Shown here piece after piece: positions 13,413-14,612 of a DNA stretch of 14,612 nt (positions are counted from its first letter, which is position 1; every line of letters starts with the position of its first letter). The stretch spans positions 1-14,612 of the forward strand of contig CAMPKM010000027.1 in NCBI GenBank assembly GCA_946887155.1, written 5' to 3'. A program made the translations under genes and the position numbers. Source of the stretch: an uncultured Gemmatimonadota bacterium (GTDB taxonomy: Bacteria; Gemmatimonadota; Gemmatimonadetes; Gemmatimonadales; Gemmatimonadaceae). The notes beneath the pieces are model-generated. The model saw nothing but the letters and a program-made list of their open reading frames with translations, was not told where the DNA came from and made no database searches.

Positions 13413-14612
13413 ATGGAGCACATTCCGGTCCTGCGGGACCTCGTCGTCCTGGTTGCCGTCGCCATACCCGCGGTGCTGCTCGCACACCGCCTCAACATTC
13501 CAACGCTGGTCGGGTTCCTCTTTACCGGCATCGTGATCGGCCCGCACGCACTCGGGTTCGTCCGCGACACCGAGTCCGTGACCCAGATGGCCGAAATCGG
13601 TTCGGTGCTGCTGCTCTTCGCCGTCGGGCTCGAGTTGTCGCTGTCACGGATCGTGAAGATGGGCCGCTACGTCATCCAGGGCGGCATGATCCAGATGCTC
13701 GGCACCATCGGCATCGTGGCGTCGGTGGCCGTCATCGCCGGCCTTCCCGTGAACAGTGCCGTGCTGTGGGGCGCGCTGATCGCCCTATCGTCCACCGCGA
13801 TCATCCTCAAGATCTACGCCGACCGCGGCGAGCTCGATTCCGTGCACGGCAAGCTGGTGGTGGCCATCCTGCTCTTCCAGGACCTGTGCGTCGTTCCGTT
13901 GATGGTGCTCATGCCGCTGCTGGCCGGAACGCAACAGGGCGCGATGGCGCTGGTTCGCGCCGTGGTGCTCACCGCGGCGGTGACCGGCGCGCTGATCATC
14001 GCCGGCCGGTTCATCGTGCCGAGGTTCCTGGCCCGCGTGACGCAGCTCCGGAACGCGGAAATATTCACGTTATGTGTCCTGGCCATCGGACTTGGCTCGG
14101 CGTTCCTGACGTCGTATTTCGGGCTGTCGCTGGCGTTAGGCGCATTCCTCGCGGGCCTGATCGTATCGGAGTCGGAATACGGGCTCCAGGCGCTGTCCGA
14201 CGTCCTGCCGTTTCGCGACGCGTTCAGCGGGATCTTCTTCACGTCGATCGGGATGCTGCTGAACATCCACTTCTTCTTCGATAACGCGCTGCTGGTGCTG
14301 GCGGTGGCGTTGGGCGCGATCCTGCTCAAGACGCTTGCCGGATATGGCGTGGTCAGGTTCGTCAGGCGGTCGGCGCGGGCCGGCATCATCTCCGGCCTGG
14401 GTCTCGCGCAGGTTGGCGAGTTCTCGTTCGTGCTGGCGAGCGTAGCCTCGGCGGCGGGCCTGCTGGTGGGCAACGAGTACCAGGTATTCCTGGGTGCGGC
14501 GATCATGTCGATGCTGGCCGCGCCGTTCCTCGTGCAATCGGCGCCGGACATCGCCGACTGGGTGCTGCGGACCCGGGCCGCGCCGACGAAGGATAGCGCG
14601 AAGCGCGAGGTG
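13413..14612 (+). CDS. CPA2-family cation:proton antiporter, 3' end missing
   Basis: The first 400 residues of a membrane antiporter that runs off the right edge. The ATG at 13413 is the only possible start, because an in-frame stop lies at 13377-13379 and no other start codon intervenes; no clear Shine-Dalgarno site is present. About eleven to twelve hydrophobic segments are visible. Family landmarks are LVGFLFTGIVIGPHALG (32-48), LLLFAVGLELS (66-76), ALSSTAIILK (124-133), FQDLCVVPLMV with the Q156-D157 pair (155-165), FGLSLALGAFLAGLIVSES (236-254), FFTSIGMLLNI (275-285) and LAQVGEFSFVL (331-341). These match KefB/YbaL-like CPA2 exchangers, which move K+ or Na+ against H+ across the inner membrane. 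Full-length members often carry a cytoplasmic RCK/TrkA-N regulatory domain beyond residue 400; here it would lie outside the window. Ion specificity cannot be told. The repeat just upstream occupies its expected promoter and leader. Confidence 0.9.
   Translation, partial: MEHIPVLRDLVVLVAVAIPAVLLAHRLNIPTLVGFLFTGIVIGPHALGFVRDTESVTQMAEIGSVLLLFAVGLELSLSRIVKMGRYVIQGGMIQMLGTIGIVASVAVIAGLPVNSAVLWGALIALSSTAIILKIYADRGELDSVHGKLVVAILLFQDLCVVPLMVLMPLLAGTQQGAMALVRAVVLTAAVTGALIIAGRFIVPRFLARVTQLRNAEIFTLCVLAIGLGSAFLTSYFGLSLALGAFLAGLIVSESEYGLQALSDVLPFRDAFSGIFFTSIGMLLNIHFFFDNALLVLAVALGAILLKTLAGYGVVRFVRRSARAGIISGLGLAQVGEFSFVLASVASAAGLLVGNEYQVFLGAAIMSMLAAPFLVQSAPDIADWVLRTRAAPTKDSAKREV

Noticed and set aside
13814..14551. 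A 245-codon minus-strand open frame
   Set aside because: It lies opposite the antiporter, whose membrane segments and QD, GEF and SIGM motifs are unmistakable. The minus frame is Ser/Thr/Arg/Ala-rich shadow coding.

Overview
The window looks like chromosomal DNA of a high-GC, didermic, probably soil or sediment bacterium. Gemmatimonadota is the best guess. This rests on gene content: secreted Asp-box/VPS10-type propeller proteins, secreted imidazolonepropionase-like amidohydrolases with Gly/Arg-rich linkers, and a receiver-less LytTR protein. It is an inference, not a phylogenetic test. There are no rRNA or tRNA genes, no complete mobile element and no CRISPR array.

Left part (1-3079). Two co-directional GT-B glycosyltransferase genes, the first cut by the window edge, are joined by an ATGA overlap. 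They meet head-on with a NodB-type polysaccharide deacetylase gene, and the two 3' ends overlap by 24 bp. This looks like the edge of an extracellular polysaccharide locus. The deacetylase is the last gene of a minus-strand set: HNH nuclease (starts 4477), EamA-type transporter (9 bp gap), deacetylase (42 bp gap).

Middle (4478-9414). A structured intergenic element at 4496-4616 holds a long perfect hairpin flanked by octamer-periodic GTTGA/TCAAC words. It separates the HNH gene from a tight minus-strand operon of three secreted amidohydrolase-fold proteins (8763 to 4612). Their junctions are TAACATG and TAATG. Only the middle protein keeps the full set of metal ligands; the two flanking paralogs have lost them. 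About 650 bp of divergent intergenic DNA follows.

Right part (9415-14612). A large secreted protein with about eleven Asp-box repeats is divergent from the amidohydrolase operon. It and the active amidohydrolase could process peptides or other polymers together outside the cytoplasm, but this is inferred from co-location and families. It ends in a clear intrinsic terminator. A LytTR DNA-binding protein without a receiver domain follows, with its own strong terminator. Then comes a REP-like inverted/direct repeat and a CPA2-type cation:proton antiporter that runs off the end of the window.

Three small-scale patterns are not explained by the genes: the octamer hairpin element, a heptamer array embedded in a signal-peptide coding region, and strong over-representation of the word GCCTAAC(G), which forces rare TTA leucine codons.
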